A stretch of DNA of 61,383 bases, taken from positions 1-61,383 of the forward strand of contig NZ_JALPNU010000023.1 in NCBI RefSeq assembly GCF_030851345.1. Reading direction: 5' to 3'. The first letter of the stretch is position 1. Every line of letters begins with the position of its first letter. The stretch comes from Marinifilum sp. D714 (GTDB lineage Bacteria > Bacteroidota > Bacteroidia > Bacteroidales > Marinifilaceae). Both the position numbers and the translations under genes were made by a program. Below are positions 1 through 7,694 of this stretch, one piece after another. Below the pieces are notes generated by a model, which did not search any database, was not told the origin of the DNA, and worked only from the letters and a program-made list of their open reading frames with translations.

Positions 1-361
1 ATATAAGAAGTGCCTAAAGTACTTATAATACTTGGAGTACTTAGAGTATTGGTGCTGTCAAATGCAAGCTTAAATAAGTAATTGTAGGTTTATATCGTAT
101 GCTTTAACTATAAGTACTTTAGGTGCTATTTAGTAACTCACCCACCATAAATCTTATAGGACCAATTTTATGATTGAGATTATTCGGTGGGGTATGATTT
201 ATAATGGGTAATTATATAAGAGGTGCCTAAAGTACTTGTAATACTTGGAGTACTTAGAGTATTGGTGCTGTTACATGCAAGCTTAAATGAGTAATTGTAG
301 GTTTATACCGTATGCTTTAACTTTAAGTACTTAAGGCACTTTAAGTATTTTAAGTACTATT
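1..361. repeat. Two-copy direct repeat rich in AAGTACTT palindromes
   Basis: A block of about 140 bases starting at position 1 recurs at 214 with few differences. Both copies hold the same succession of AGTACTT/AATACTT/GAGTACTT words, a conserved middle (GCAAGCTTAAAT) and the same end (AGTACTATTTAGTAACT). The second copy carries a short insertion before its end. No gene is visible here. The window begins inside the first copy, so the array may extend further upstream. Its function is unknown. The promoter of the following glucokinase gene must lie in or next to the second copy. Confidence 0.8.
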
Positions 362-402
362 TAGTAACTTTAGTCATCATGTTAAATCCACAATCAGAAT
401 TT

Positions 403-1143
403 ATGGAAATACTTGGAATTGATATAGGAGGTTCGGGAATTAAAGGAGCACCGGTTAATGTAGAAACGGGAAAGCAGTTGGAGGAACGATTTAGAATCCC
501 AACACCCCAGCCATCTACACCAAAAGCTGTTGCTGATGTGATAAAGAAAATTGTTGAGCATTTCAATTGGGATGGTCCTGTTGGTTGTGGTTTTCCAAGC
601 ATCATTTCTCACGGAAAAGCCATGGCCCATGGCAATTTGGATAAGTCCTGGGTAGGTGTTCAGGTGGATGAACTTTTCAGTAGGAAAACGGGATTGGATG
701 TTACTGTTGTGAATGATGCGGATGCAGCAGGATTGGCAGAAATGAAATATGGAGTGGGGAGAGGTAAATCAGGCCTGGTGGTAATGATAACCATAGGAAC
801 AGGAATTGGCTCAGGAGTTTTCTATAATGGGCAATTGTTACCCAATTTTGAATTGGGCCAATTGAAATACAAGAATGGCAAGAAAATAGAAAAATATGCT
901 GCCGATTCGGTTCGAAAAAAGCAAGACTTGAGTTTTACCGCCTGGGGAAAACGATTCAACGAATTTCTTCATCATGTGAATGTAATATGTGCCCCCGATT
1001 ATTTTATTATTGGAGGAGGAGTCAGCAAGAAATTGGATAAGTTTGAAAGCGAAATTGATGTGGAGGTGCCCGTATTGCTTGCCGAGTTTCAAAATGGAGC
1101 GGGTATTATTGGGGCTGCTGTTAGTGCCAATGGGATAAAATAA
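403..1143 (+). CDS. ppgK: Polyphosphate glucokinase, ROK family
   Basis: This cytoplasmic sugar kinase phosphorylates glucose, using polyphosphate (or ATP) as donor in characterised relatives. The ROK fold is shown by the N-terminal phosphate motif DIGGSGIKG (residues 7-15), the [12 protein letters not shown] segment with the catalytic aspartate, the second phosphate motif TIGTGIGSG and a late GGGVSKK motif. The length (246 aa) is normal for the family. I chose the ATG at 403 because [15 protein letters not shown] is the usual start of the family; an in-frame ATG at 379 would add eight residues. The usual ELGH motif reads ELGQ here (Gln153 in place of His), which is odd because that His lies in the sugar-binding region of ROK kinases. 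The gene stands alone and ends at a strong bidirectional terminator. Confidence 0.85.
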   Translation: MEILGIDIGGSGIKGAPVNVETGKQLEERFRIPTPQPSTPKAVADVIKKIVEHFNWDGPVGCGFPSIISHGKAMAHGNLDKSWVGVQVDELFSRKTGLDVTVVNDADAAGLAEMKYGVGRGKSGLVVMITIGTGIGSGVFYNGQLLPNFELGQLKYKNGKKIEKYAADSVRKKQDLSFTAWGKRFNEFLHHVNVICAPDYFIIGGGVSKKLDKFESEIDVEVPVLLAEFQNGAGIIGAAVSANGIK

Positions 1144-1168
1144 AAAGCTTCAATACTTTTTTATATAA

Positions 1169-1204
1169 CAAAGGGATGGTAGATTGTTTTCTACCATCCC
1201 TTTG
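1169..1204. terminator. Bidirectional terminator between convergent genes
   Basis: A perfect 15-bp stem (1169-1183 with 1190-1204) and a 6-base loop sit between the convergent ppgK gene and the minus-strand gene ending at 1225. The flanking T-rich and A-rich runs suit termination from both sides. Confidence 0.8.
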
Positions 1205-1224
1205 TTGAGTGGAATTGCTTATTG

Positions 1225-1581
1225 CTAAACTGTTTCTTCCACTTTTTTCTTGCTTACTTCATCGATAGTAAAGCCCCATGCACCAAGTTTTTTTGTGTCG
1301 TTTGGGAAATGAGCTTTCAACAAATCACGAATTTGCTTGATATCATTAATGATTTCTTTAGCCATTTTCGCTTTTTGCTCGTTTAACTCTTCTTTTAATC
1401 GATTTGCATCATTTGCTTTTTCCTGATAATCGATCATGTTGTTAACCTTTCCTTCAATTGCGGCTATGTCGATTACAGAATTTAATAAGCTAGCTTCACC
1501 ATCCGCATCATTTTTTCGTTTAATGTCAGCGAACAAACCAGCTAAATAATTAGCATTGCCTTTGATTTTGATTTGTGCCAT
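1225..1581 (-). CDS. Small helix-rich protein of unknown function
   Basis: I do not recognise this 118-residue protein. It has no signal peptide or membrane segment. Most of it (about residues 30-92) is predicted by eye to be helical, rich in Ala, Lys, Glu and Asn, with a coiled-coil-like central part. It ends with a motif KKLGAWGFTID followed by a charged tail. The gene is monocistronic and converges on ppgK. A 21-bp tandem repeat array lies about 260 bases upstream of its start. Two other unrecognised helix-rich proteins in this window (starts 37270 and 55511) also sit beside 21-bp arrays, so a shared role is possible but unproven. Confidence 0.65.
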   Translation of the reverse strand: MAQIKIKGNANYLAGLFADIKRKNDADGEASLLNSVIDIAAIEGKVNNMIDYQEKANDANRLKEELNEQKAKMAKEIINDIKQIRDLLKAHFPNDTKKLGAWGFTIDEVSKKKVEETV

Positions 1582-1842
1582 ATTATTTGAATTTAAAAAT
1601 TTATTTTTTGAACAATTAAATTTATCAAAAATGCATTTGGTTAAATTATAATCATATTGTTTTTATGAAATTTAAAATCGTTTTAAATTAGTAAACTTAT
1701 GAATATTATATGTTATTTGTGTTGTGATTATGTCTGTATTGTAGATCTCATGGGAGTTTGCTTTATTGTGTGATTTATAGTTGTGTAGCTAGATTTCAAT
1801 TGAAATATGAGAAAAACGCAGGGTAAATGTCAAATGATTCGC

Positions 1843-2261
1843 GTTGAAAGTTGAATATTTAACGTAAAAACATGAGGTTTAAACGTAGAAAGCTGACATA
1901 ACAAAGTTGAAAGTTGATGTTTTAACGTTCGGAAGAGAGTGTGCAACTTAAAAACCTCAGCTTTCAAAATTAAAAGCAGAGGTTTCAATGTTGAAAGCTT
2001 AGCTTCCAATGTTTTTTGTTGTCTTTCCATGCTTGAATGACATAGTTTTTGATTGAAAAGACAGCCTTTTGCGTTGAAAGTTGAACTTTTAATGTTGAAA
2101 CTTCAGCTGGCAATGTTGCTCACTCAGCTTACAATATTGAAACCACAGCTAGCAATGTTGCCGGCACAGCTTTCAACATTGAAAACACAAGTATTAAGAT
2201 TAAAAGAACAGGAATTAAGGTTGAAAGCTCAGGAAATAACATTAAAAGTTCAGCTTTTAAT
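1843..2261. repeat. Degenerate 21-bp tandem repeat array (locus 1)
   Basis: About 20 consecutive units of 21 bases lie head to tail in one direction, with a single one-base slip near 2032-2051. Typical units begin at 1843, 1906, 1990, 2073, 2094, 2136, 2220 and 2241. The loose consensus is GTTGAAAG-Y-T-CAGCTTTTAA-Y. Units differ strongly from each other, yet the spacing is exact. Because 21 is a multiple of three, frames on both strands stay open by chance (one on each strand here), giving heptad-like translations; I do not regard these as genes. Confidence 0.85.
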
Positions 2262-2318
2262 GGGAGCATAGCTGTACGTTACGAAGAAAAACGATCCTAA
2301 TATAATGCCTGTAAATTA

Positions 2319-2507
2319 ATCCCTCCGCTGCCGCAAGAATTTTTTCTTGTGGCTTTCTTATTTGAGTTTGTTCCAGTCAGATTATCTAGACGTGTTTTAT
2401 CCTTTATTTGGAATTATTCTGTGAAGAAAATTCAACTCTCTTAATAATGTTTTGTTAATTTTATCAAACGAAAGGATAAAACACTTTTACGTTGGGCAGC
2501 ATGCTGC
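2319..2507. repeat. attC-like palindromic element, copy A
   Basis: This stretch contains a small hairpin (GCCGCAAGAA...TCTTGTGGC) and a long imperfect palindrome whose arms are 2392-2410 and 2465-2484 (core GTTTTATCCTTT / AAAGGATAAAAC). It is followed by ACGTTGGGCA, which resembles an integron R' box (GTTRRRY), and by a 12-bp palindrome at 2496-2507. A closely similar element lies at 5831-6045. Both directly precede a single small gene. Recognition as attC is by shape and box sequence only. Confidence 0.55.
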
Positions 2508-2600
2508 AGACGAGTGCATTAGACTCAGACTTGTGAAAAAGTGGATAAGGAAAATAGACTGATTTTTAAAATAATAGATTCAATTTATAAAAAAATATAG

Positions 2601-3149
2601 ATGAAATATCGAATTAAGGATACGAAAACAACTCTAAAAATAATTGGAATTTATCAGATATTAGGTGGAATTTTTGGACTTTGTATCTCTGGATGGCTCT
2701 TAATGCGAACAGGACAAATTAATGGTCCGATACTGTTGATTTTTTTAGTTGCAATTGGACTGTATCTCTTTTCAATTCAATCAGGTAACTTGATTCTACA
2801 GAAAAACAGAGTGAAACGTGGAATAATATACTCAATGATTCATCATGCGATTCAAGTAATTGCGATATCAACAGGTGAATATAAATATGAATACTATTCA
2901 GGTGCAAAAGGAACGATTGGATTTGAATTTACAAAAGGATTCGAATTTAACTTTGGCATTGGATTATCGGAATTCAATTTTACGATTAACAGCGATTCTG
3001 GAGAATTATTCCTGTTTGTAAATATTTTCGCAATTATCGTTTTGATTGTTCTAAATGACATTTACAAAGATCTATTTTCTATAAAGACTAATGATTCAGA
3101 TTTGATAGCAGAGGACTCTTTGAATGATTCAATTACGGATAATGAATAA
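2601..3149 (+). CDS. Putative membrane protein of unknown function
   Basis: I do not recognise this 182-residue protein. It shows three or four hydrophobic segments: about residues 12-33, 43-60 and 137-151, with a weaker one near 75-92. The middle part (about 88-130) is rich in Gly, Phe and Thr, and the C-terminal tail is acidic. The gene is bracketed by two attC-like palindromes (2319-2507 and 3158-3334) and has no operon partner, which is the arrangement of a mobile cassette. The start ATG is the first in frame and is preceded by AT-rich sequence without a clear ribosome binding site, as usual in Bacteroidota. Confidence 0.6.
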   Translation: MKYRIKDTKTTLKIIGIYQILGGIFGLCISGWLLMRTGQINGPILLIFLVAIGLYLFSIQSGNLILQKNRVKRGIIYSMIHHAIQVIAISTGEYKYEYYSGAKGTIGFEFTKGFEFNFGIGLSEFNFTINSDSGELFLFVNIFAIIVLIVLNDIYKDLFSIKTNDSDLIAEDSLNDSITDNE

Positions 3150-3157
3150 GCACGACT

Positions 3158-3334
3158 GCCCAACAATAAATATAAGCAATAGCGGTTTCTGTGGGTATTC
3201 GGGAGGTGGTGGTTCTAATCAGCCCCGCCAAATCTACCGATTTGTCTATTTAATATTGTGTAGCTTTGGCTACTTTGTAACTGGATAAGGAACCGCTTTA
3301 AAGTCCGCTACTGCTCATATTATTAACGTTGGCA
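3158..3334. repeat. attC-like imperfect palindrome (site between cassettes)
   Basis: GCCCAAC at 3158-3164 matches the integron R'' consensus RYYYAAC, and CGTTGGCA at 3327-3334 resembles R' (GTTRRRY). The arms 3166-3186 and 3305-3324 pair almost throughout (ending AGCGG / CCGCT). Between them is a variable loop of about 120 bases without a gene. The shape is that of a folded single-strand attC site, somewhat longer than the classical type. Confidence 0.6.
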
Positions 3335-3344
3335 GCAAACAATT

Positions 3345-3899
3345 ATGACAGAAGAAGATATAAAATATTCAATCGAGACAGGAGAATTAAAATTATCAAA
3401 TTGGGACAGGTTTACTCATTTTAGTTTACCTGGTTCTTTATTCCTTGTGCCTGTTATTATAGTAATTATTCACCTGTGGTTCTTTTTTAAGGGAAATTCT
3501 ATTCCATTAGTAAAAGAAAACATTTTGATTTTTATAGTGCCCGTTTTTGTACCCACAACACTTGGAATATTATTTTATAAAATTCAAAAGAATAGATTAC
3601 AGTTCAAATCTATTGAAACGAAATTGACATGAGAGGAATTAGCTAAAGTGATTGAAGATATATCTACAAGACTTGAATGGAAACCTGTAATAGTTGAAAA
3701 AAATGTTTTCATTGCAAAGACCAGTCCCGGTTTCTTTTCTGGCAGTTGGGGAGAACAGATCACTGTACTGTTCGACAAAAACAAAGTTTTAGTTAATAGT
3801 ATATGCGATCCAGATAAACAAAGCTCTGTGGTCTCAATGGGAAGAAATAAAAAAAACACCAACTGTTTGATTAGAGAGATTAAGAATGTCAGCTGCTAG
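3345..3899 (+). pseudogene. Unknown membrane protein gene interrupted by an in-frame TGA
   Basis: A first open part (3345-3629) encodes a charged N-terminus and two membrane segments (about residues 28-48 and 60-78). It stops at TGA 3630-3632, and the same frame continues without another stop to 3899, giving residues such as EELAKVIEDISTRLEWKP. The C-terminal part reads like a normal soluble domain (about 88 residues, with WGEQITVLFDK). A single change of AGA (Arg) to TGA would explain this; a sequencing error, recoding, or translation from the ATT/GTG/ATG codons after the stop are alternatives. The family is not recognised. The gene lies between attC-like sites at 3158-3334 and 3893-4026. 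Confidence 0.6.
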
Positions 3900-4026
3900 C
3901 AAAAGTTGAAATTTATAGGCGGTGACGCTTAACCAGATAATGTAACAAAAACAATAAACGTAGGAGGAACTTGATAAAGCGGTGGTTTAAAATCGCCCAC
4001 AAATTTTAGCAAGACCGTTAGTGGCA
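3893..4026. repeat. attC-like imperfect palindrome
   Basis: CTGCTAGC (3893-3900) and CCGTTAGTGGCA (4015-4026) form the outer boxes. The inner arms AAATTTATAGGCGG and ATCGCCCACAAATTTT pair imperfectly. The element starts at the stop codon of the preceding interrupted gene and ends just before the GlxA-type gene, so it separates two cassette-like units. Confidence 0.55.
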
Positions 4027-4052
4027 AGCAAAACAGACCGAACAATTTAAGT

Positions 4053-5021
4053 ATGGAACAAGAACAAGCAATACCAACAGTTTATTTTTATATTCCTGAA
4101 CAAGTTACGATTCTTGATTTAAGTGGTGTTTTGCAAGTGTTTGAGGAAGCTAAATTTTTAGGATTTAATTATCATTTTGAATTCATCAGCAGTCAGTCAA
4201 AGATAAATTGCTCTTCTGGTTTAGAATTATCCGCACTAAATGATTTTAGAGAAACTAAGCCAACTAAAAATGACATTATCTTCATATCTGGTGCAAGTAC
4301 ACATCAAATGATTCACGGTAAGGAAGACCAATCCTTTTTCGACTGGTTAAAAAGAGCTCACTCTAATGAAACAACCATTTGCAGTATTTGTAGCGGTGCT
4401 TTTCTTCTGGCCAAATCAGGACTTCTAAATCACAAAGAGTGTACTACGCATTGGGGTTTCATAAAGAAAATGAAAACAGAATTTCCACTACTGAAAATAC
4501 AGGACAATACTTTATTTACGAAGTCTGATAATATTTATACCAGTGCAGGAGTAGTTACAGGTATTGATTTGGCTTTATTTTTAATTGAGGAAAGGCATGG
4601 AAAACGGATTGCAACTGAGGTTGCGAAAGGATTAGTTGTTTATAAAAGAAGACACGCTACAGACGAACAGGAAAGCGTGTATTTGCAAAACAGAAGTCAT
4701 CAGGATGAAAAGATTCATATTGTACAAGATTGGATCATCCATAATTTAGAGGATGCTTCTACCATTGAAAATTTGGCAGAATTGGTACATGTTAGTCCAC
4801 GGAACTTGACCAGAACCTTTAAAAAACGAACAGGTGTTACCATTGCCGAATACCGTACAAAATTGAGAATTGAAAAAGCTAAAAGTTTATTGAGTAATTC
4901 AGATTATAAAATTGAACACATCGCCAATTTGTGTGGTTACAGAACTTCAAAACAATTGCGAATGGTACTCGAAAAACACCATGAATCTTTACCGTCTGAG
5001 ATTAAAAACAAGCTGTCCTAA
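4053..5021 (+). CDS. GlxA-type transcriptional regulator (DJ-1/PfpI + AraC HTH)
   Basis: This is a cytoplasmic one-component regulator. Residues about 8-195 form a DJ-1/PfpI-like amidotransferase fold, with the cysteine of ICSGAF at position 113 where these proteins carry their nucleophile-like Cys. Residues about 220-322 are a double helix-turn-helix AraC domain (DASTIENLAELVHVSPRNL, then YKIEHIANLCGY). Its length of 322 aa is typical of the family. The next gene is an isochorismatase-family hydrolase, a common partner, which suggests that the regulator controls that hydrolase. The two genes together lie between attC-like palindromes. The ligand is unknown. Confidence 0.85.
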   Translation: MEQEQAIPTVYFYIPEQVTILDLSGVLQVFEEAKFLGFNYHFEFISSQSKINCSSGLELSALNDFRETKPTKNDIIFISGASTHQMIHGKEDQSFFDWLKRAHSNETTICSICSGAFLLAKSGLLNHKECTTHWGFIKKMKTEFPLLKIQDNTLFTKSDNIYTSAGVVTGIDLALFLIEERHGKRIATEVAKGLVVYKRRHATDEQESVYLQNRSHQDEKIHIVQDWIIHNLEDASTIENLAELVHVSPRNLTRTFKKRTGVTIAEYRTKLRIEKAKSLLSNSDYKIEHIANLCGYRTSKQLRMVLEKHHESLPSEIKNKLS

Positions 5022-5096
5022 AATGACTATAGTTTGACCTTTTTCATCATGCATTACCAAAGTACTTTTACCATTATTAACTAAAGAATTAAAATA

Positions 5097-5666
5097 ATGA
5101 GTTTAAAAGAGCAAAATGCAGCACTAATCTTAATTGACTTTCAAAAAGGTTTTGACCAAGGCGAGTATCTGGATAAGAACAGGAATAATAAAGATGCCGA
5201 AAAGAATGCATCTATAATTCTAAACAAATGGAGAGAATTAAATTTACCTGTTTTTCATATCATTCATAGTTCAATAAATCCAAATTCACGCTTTCGTGAA
5301 TCGAGGTCAGGATTTGAAATAAAAGATGAAGTAAAACCAATAAAGGGAGAACCAGTGATTAAAAAAAATGTCCACAGCGCATTTATCGGTACAGATTTAA
5401 AAGAAAGATTGGACAAGCAAGGAATCAATAGCCTGGTAATTATTGGGATGACCACCAACCATTGTGTGTCAACATCGACTAGAATGGCTGGGGACTTCGG
5501 ATTTGATACTTTTTTAATATCAGATGCCACTGCAACATTTGACAGAATAGGAATTAATGGAGAAAAATTCTCAGCAGAAATTATTCATCAAACAGCTTTG
5601 GCTAATTTGAATAATGATTTTGCAAAGGTGGTTGATACAAAAAGATTACTTGAATTGGTAGAATAA
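5097..5666 (+). CDS. Isochorismatase-family cysteine hydrolase
   Basis: This cytoplasmic hydrolase of 189 residues has the catalytic triad expected of the family: Asp14 in ALILIDFQKGF, Lys90 in PVIKKNVHSAF and Cys123 in TTNHCVSTS. Family members hydrolyse isochorismate, nicotinamide or other small amides; the substrate cannot be told from the sequence. The start ATG follows 75 bases after the GlxA-type gene, on the same strand, so the pair is probably one unit. An attC-like palindrome begins immediately after the stop codon. Confidence 0.85.
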   Translation: MSLKEQNAALILIDFQKGFDQGEYLDKNRNNKDAEKNASIILNKWRELNLPVFHIIHSSINPNSRFRESRSGFEIKDEVKPIKGEPVIKKNVHSAFIGTDLKERLDKQGINSLVIIGMTTNHCVSTSTRMAGDFGFDTFLISDATATFDRIGINGEKFSAEIIHQTALANLNNDFAKVVDTKRLLELVE

Positions 5667-5673
5667 AAGTCAG

Positions 5674-5804
5674 CCGCTAACAATAAAATGTACGTAATGC
5701 GGGGAAATGTATTATTTGAAACTTTTATACATTTACTAAAATAGTAGGGGTTTTATCGTTTTGTGCTTCTAAATCCCGCATTACGTATATTCGAGCCGTT
5801 GCAA
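5674..5804. repeat. attC-like imperfect palindrome with perfect 13-bp arms
   Basis: CCGCTAAC (5674-5681) fits R'' and GTTGCAA (5798-5804) fits R'. The arms TACGTAATGCGGG (5691-5703) and CCCGCATTACGTA (5775-5787) are perfectly complementary. The AT-rich loop carries no gene. Of the palindromes in this region it is the clearest. Confidence 0.65.
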
Positions 5805-5830
5805 ATGGACTTGTGTTTTGATTTTGTCAT

Positions 5831-6045
5831 TTCCACCGCTGCCGCATGAATCCTTTCTTGTGGCTTAATGATAGGAAATATATATCATGTAATATACTGC
5901 GATAGTTGGATTTTGCGCAGACGGCATTGTCCAACCATGTTTTATCCTTTATTTGGAATTATTCTGAAAATAAAACTCTATTCTCTTGATAATGTTTGGT
6001 TAACTTTAGGAAACAAAAGGATAAAACACTTTTACGTTGTAGCAC
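5831..6045. repeat. attC-like palindromic element, copy B
   Basis: This is a second copy of the element at 2319-2507. It has the same CCGCTGCCGCA...TTTCTTGTGGCTT hairpin, then GTCCAAC (5929-5935), arms TTTTATCCTTTATTTG and CAAAAGGATAAAACACTTTT, and ACGTTGTAGC as the right box. The two copies differ in the middle. A 63-codon open frame inside it (5868-6059) is an accident of the repeat. Confidence 0.55.
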
Positions 6046-6055
6046 ATACTAAAAA

Positions 6056-6628
6056 ATGAGACGTAGAAATAAAATATTGATTTGGATTGGAATAATATTC
6101 CTGCTTCTTATTGGAGCCTATTATTTAATTCTGCCTAGAATCATCGGGGAAATCTTATCAGCAGAGCCCAGAGATCCAAAACTTGAAATTTCAGAAACAA
6201 ATGAGATTGGATGGTGGAGTTATCAAGAATCTCTAAAAGTTGACTCATTTCAAGTAGAATTTGTTGAAAGCAAACTCAATTTATTTAATAGCAAATCGCT
6301 GATTGAATACACTGTAAAAGGTAAATTATCGACTGATGGACATTGGAGACCATCAATCAAGAAAATTCATGTTTCTCAAAGATTTTTAAGACGGTATGAC
6401 AGGGATTTACATCCTTATCTTGATTCAGATACAACGAAAATACCTGAGGCAATAATTGAAATCACGCCTGTGATAAAAGTTACTAATGATGACAATTACA
6501 ACGGTGAAGAAATAGAGTTTGAATTTACAAATGAATTAAAGCTAGAATCGTTTCATTGGGGAAATAATTGGGTTCGTTTTCAATGTGCCGATAAACAGCA
6601 GGATTTGATTCTAAAACAAAGGAAATAA
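6056..6628 (+). CDS. Membrane-anchored protein of unknown function
   Basis: I do not recognise this 190-residue protein. It begins with a basic stretch (MRRRNK) and one hydrophobic segment (residues about 7-27), so it is either anchored in the inner membrane or exported with an uncleaved signal. The rest is soluble and mixed alpha/beta, rich in Glu, Lys and Ile, and ends in a basic tail. It stands alone behind the attC-like element and ends before a bidirectional terminator. This position suggests a single-gene cassette. Confidence 0.6.
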   Translation: MRRRNKILIWIGIIFLLLIGAYYLILPRIIGEILSAEPRDPKLEISETNEIGWWSYQESLKVDSFQVEFVESKLNLFNSKSLIEYTVKGKLSTDGHWRPSIKKIHVSQRFLRRYDRDLHPYLDSDTTKIPEAIIEITPVIKVTNDDNYNGEEIEFEFTNELKLESFHWGNNWVRFQCADKQQDLILKQRK

Positions 6629-6694
6629 AAGTACGATACTACAACAAAAGTAACCATTGCACAACCAAGTAGTATTTCTAAAAGCAATAATATA

Positions 6695-6736
6695 AAAGCC
6701 TTAAAAGCATGTGAGTTCACAAGCTTTTAAGGCTTT
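6695..6736. terminator. Bidirectional terminator
   Basis: A 14-bp stem (6695-6708 with 6723-6736) with a further inner TGTG/CACA pairing stands between the convergent genes ending at 6628 and 6768, with T-rich and A-rich flanks. Confidence 0.75.
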
Positions 6737-6767
6737 ATTTTTGATTTTGTCATTAAATTAGAATACT

Positions 6768-7694
6768 CTATTTCATCCGTACAAAATTGCCTTTGGCAAA
6801 TCCGCTTCCTTGCACAATGGAACATTTGGAAGCTTTTCCGTTTCCAACACTGGCATCGGTAATTTTGATTTCTCCAATTTTGGTATCAACACTTCCCAAA
6901 GAGATGCCTGTGTCAGGATCAATCAGGTCTTCACCTTTGCTGTAAACCGCAAATACATCACCAACTTGCAAGCCATCTGCTTCTCCCGAGTTGATAAACA
7001 CAACACCTTCTTTTTCGGTGATAACTTTGGCTTGCCAAGGAATGTTATTGGCGTTGTTATCTATCATGGCTACTACATCTTCAATGGCTTCGCGAGCTGC
7101 TTTTCCAACCAATGATTCATCAAAATCCTTTTGGTCCTTAAAGGCAAGTTTCTTGGTTCTTAATTTTAGGCCTTTTGCCGATTTCTTTTTGCGAACATTC
7201 TCGGCAGTAATAATTTCTCCAGTATTTGTATTTACCATGCGAACATCCACACCTACTACAGCTTGCTGGTTCGATACACCAATTCCTAAGCCTTTAACAG
7301 CACCGCCGGTTTCTCCTCTTTTGTATCCAAATTCTGATACCGATCCGATTACAGCAATCTCAACACCCAAAACCTGACCCATTTTTGCTGCACTTTGTTG
7401 GGTAACCCTACCAGACTGACCAAAATCTTGCTCATTCAGGATCCTATCAATTTCGGCACGTTCCATTACCCTGTAATTGCCCGACTTTACCAGTGCAGTG
7501 GTCAGCATATCACTTACTCCATCGCCAACTCCTTTGTTGTTCCACCATCTCCAGCTTTTATCGGTTTTATCTTCAAACACAAAGACTGCAATTCGCTTTT
7601 TGATTTGTGGTTGTTGCGCTGATATTTTAAAAGCCATGAAAGAAAACAAGATCAGCAGAGCACTTATCCTGATTAGATTTCCGATTTTTTTCAT
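6768..7694 (-). CDS. CsgG/HfaB-family exported protein
   Basis: This 308-residue protein has a signal peptide (residues 1-26, cut after KISAQ). The CsgG-type N-terminal domain follows: KRIAVFVFEDKT, then VSDMLTTALVKSGNYRVMER, then QVLGVEIAVIGSVSEFGYK. The C-terminal third (about 215-308) has the short-strand pattern of a small beta barrel (VVFINSGEADGLQVGDVFAVY). CsgG-type proteins act at the outer membrane in curli secretion, but most Bacteroidota members are not linked to curli and no curli genes occur here. It probably works in the periplasm or outer membrane. The gene stands alone; its promoter region is shared back to back with the ATPase operon. Confidence 0.75.
   Translation of the reverse strand: MKKIGNLIRISALLILFSFMAFKISAQQPQIKKRIAVFVFEDKTDKSWRWWNNKGVGDGVSDMLTTALVKSGNYRVMERAEIDRILNEQDFGQSGRVTQQSAAKMGQVLGVEIAVIGSVSEFGYKRGETGGAVKGLGIGVSNQQAVVGVDVRMVNTNTGEIITAENVRKKKSAKGLKLRTKKLAFKDQKDFDESLVGKAAREAIEDVVAMIDNNANNIPWQAKVITEKEGVVFINSGEADGLQVGDVFAVYSKGEDLIDPDTGISLGSVDTKIGEIKITDASVGNGKASKCSIVQGSGFAKGNFVRMK

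Noticed and set aside
1843-2261. CRISPR array
   Set aside because: There is no alternation of constant repeats and variable spacers; the units are contiguous 21-mers that all vary, and no cas gene is present.
1830-2271. Open frames on both strands (66 and 72 codons) with heptad-like Leu repeats
   Set aside because: They arise because the 21-bp repeat is a multiple of three. Codon content, opposite directions and lack of context speak against genes.
5868-6059. 63-codon plus-strand frame before the gene at 6056
   Set aside because: It lies wholly inside the second copy of the palindromic element, with no match to the first copy's frame.
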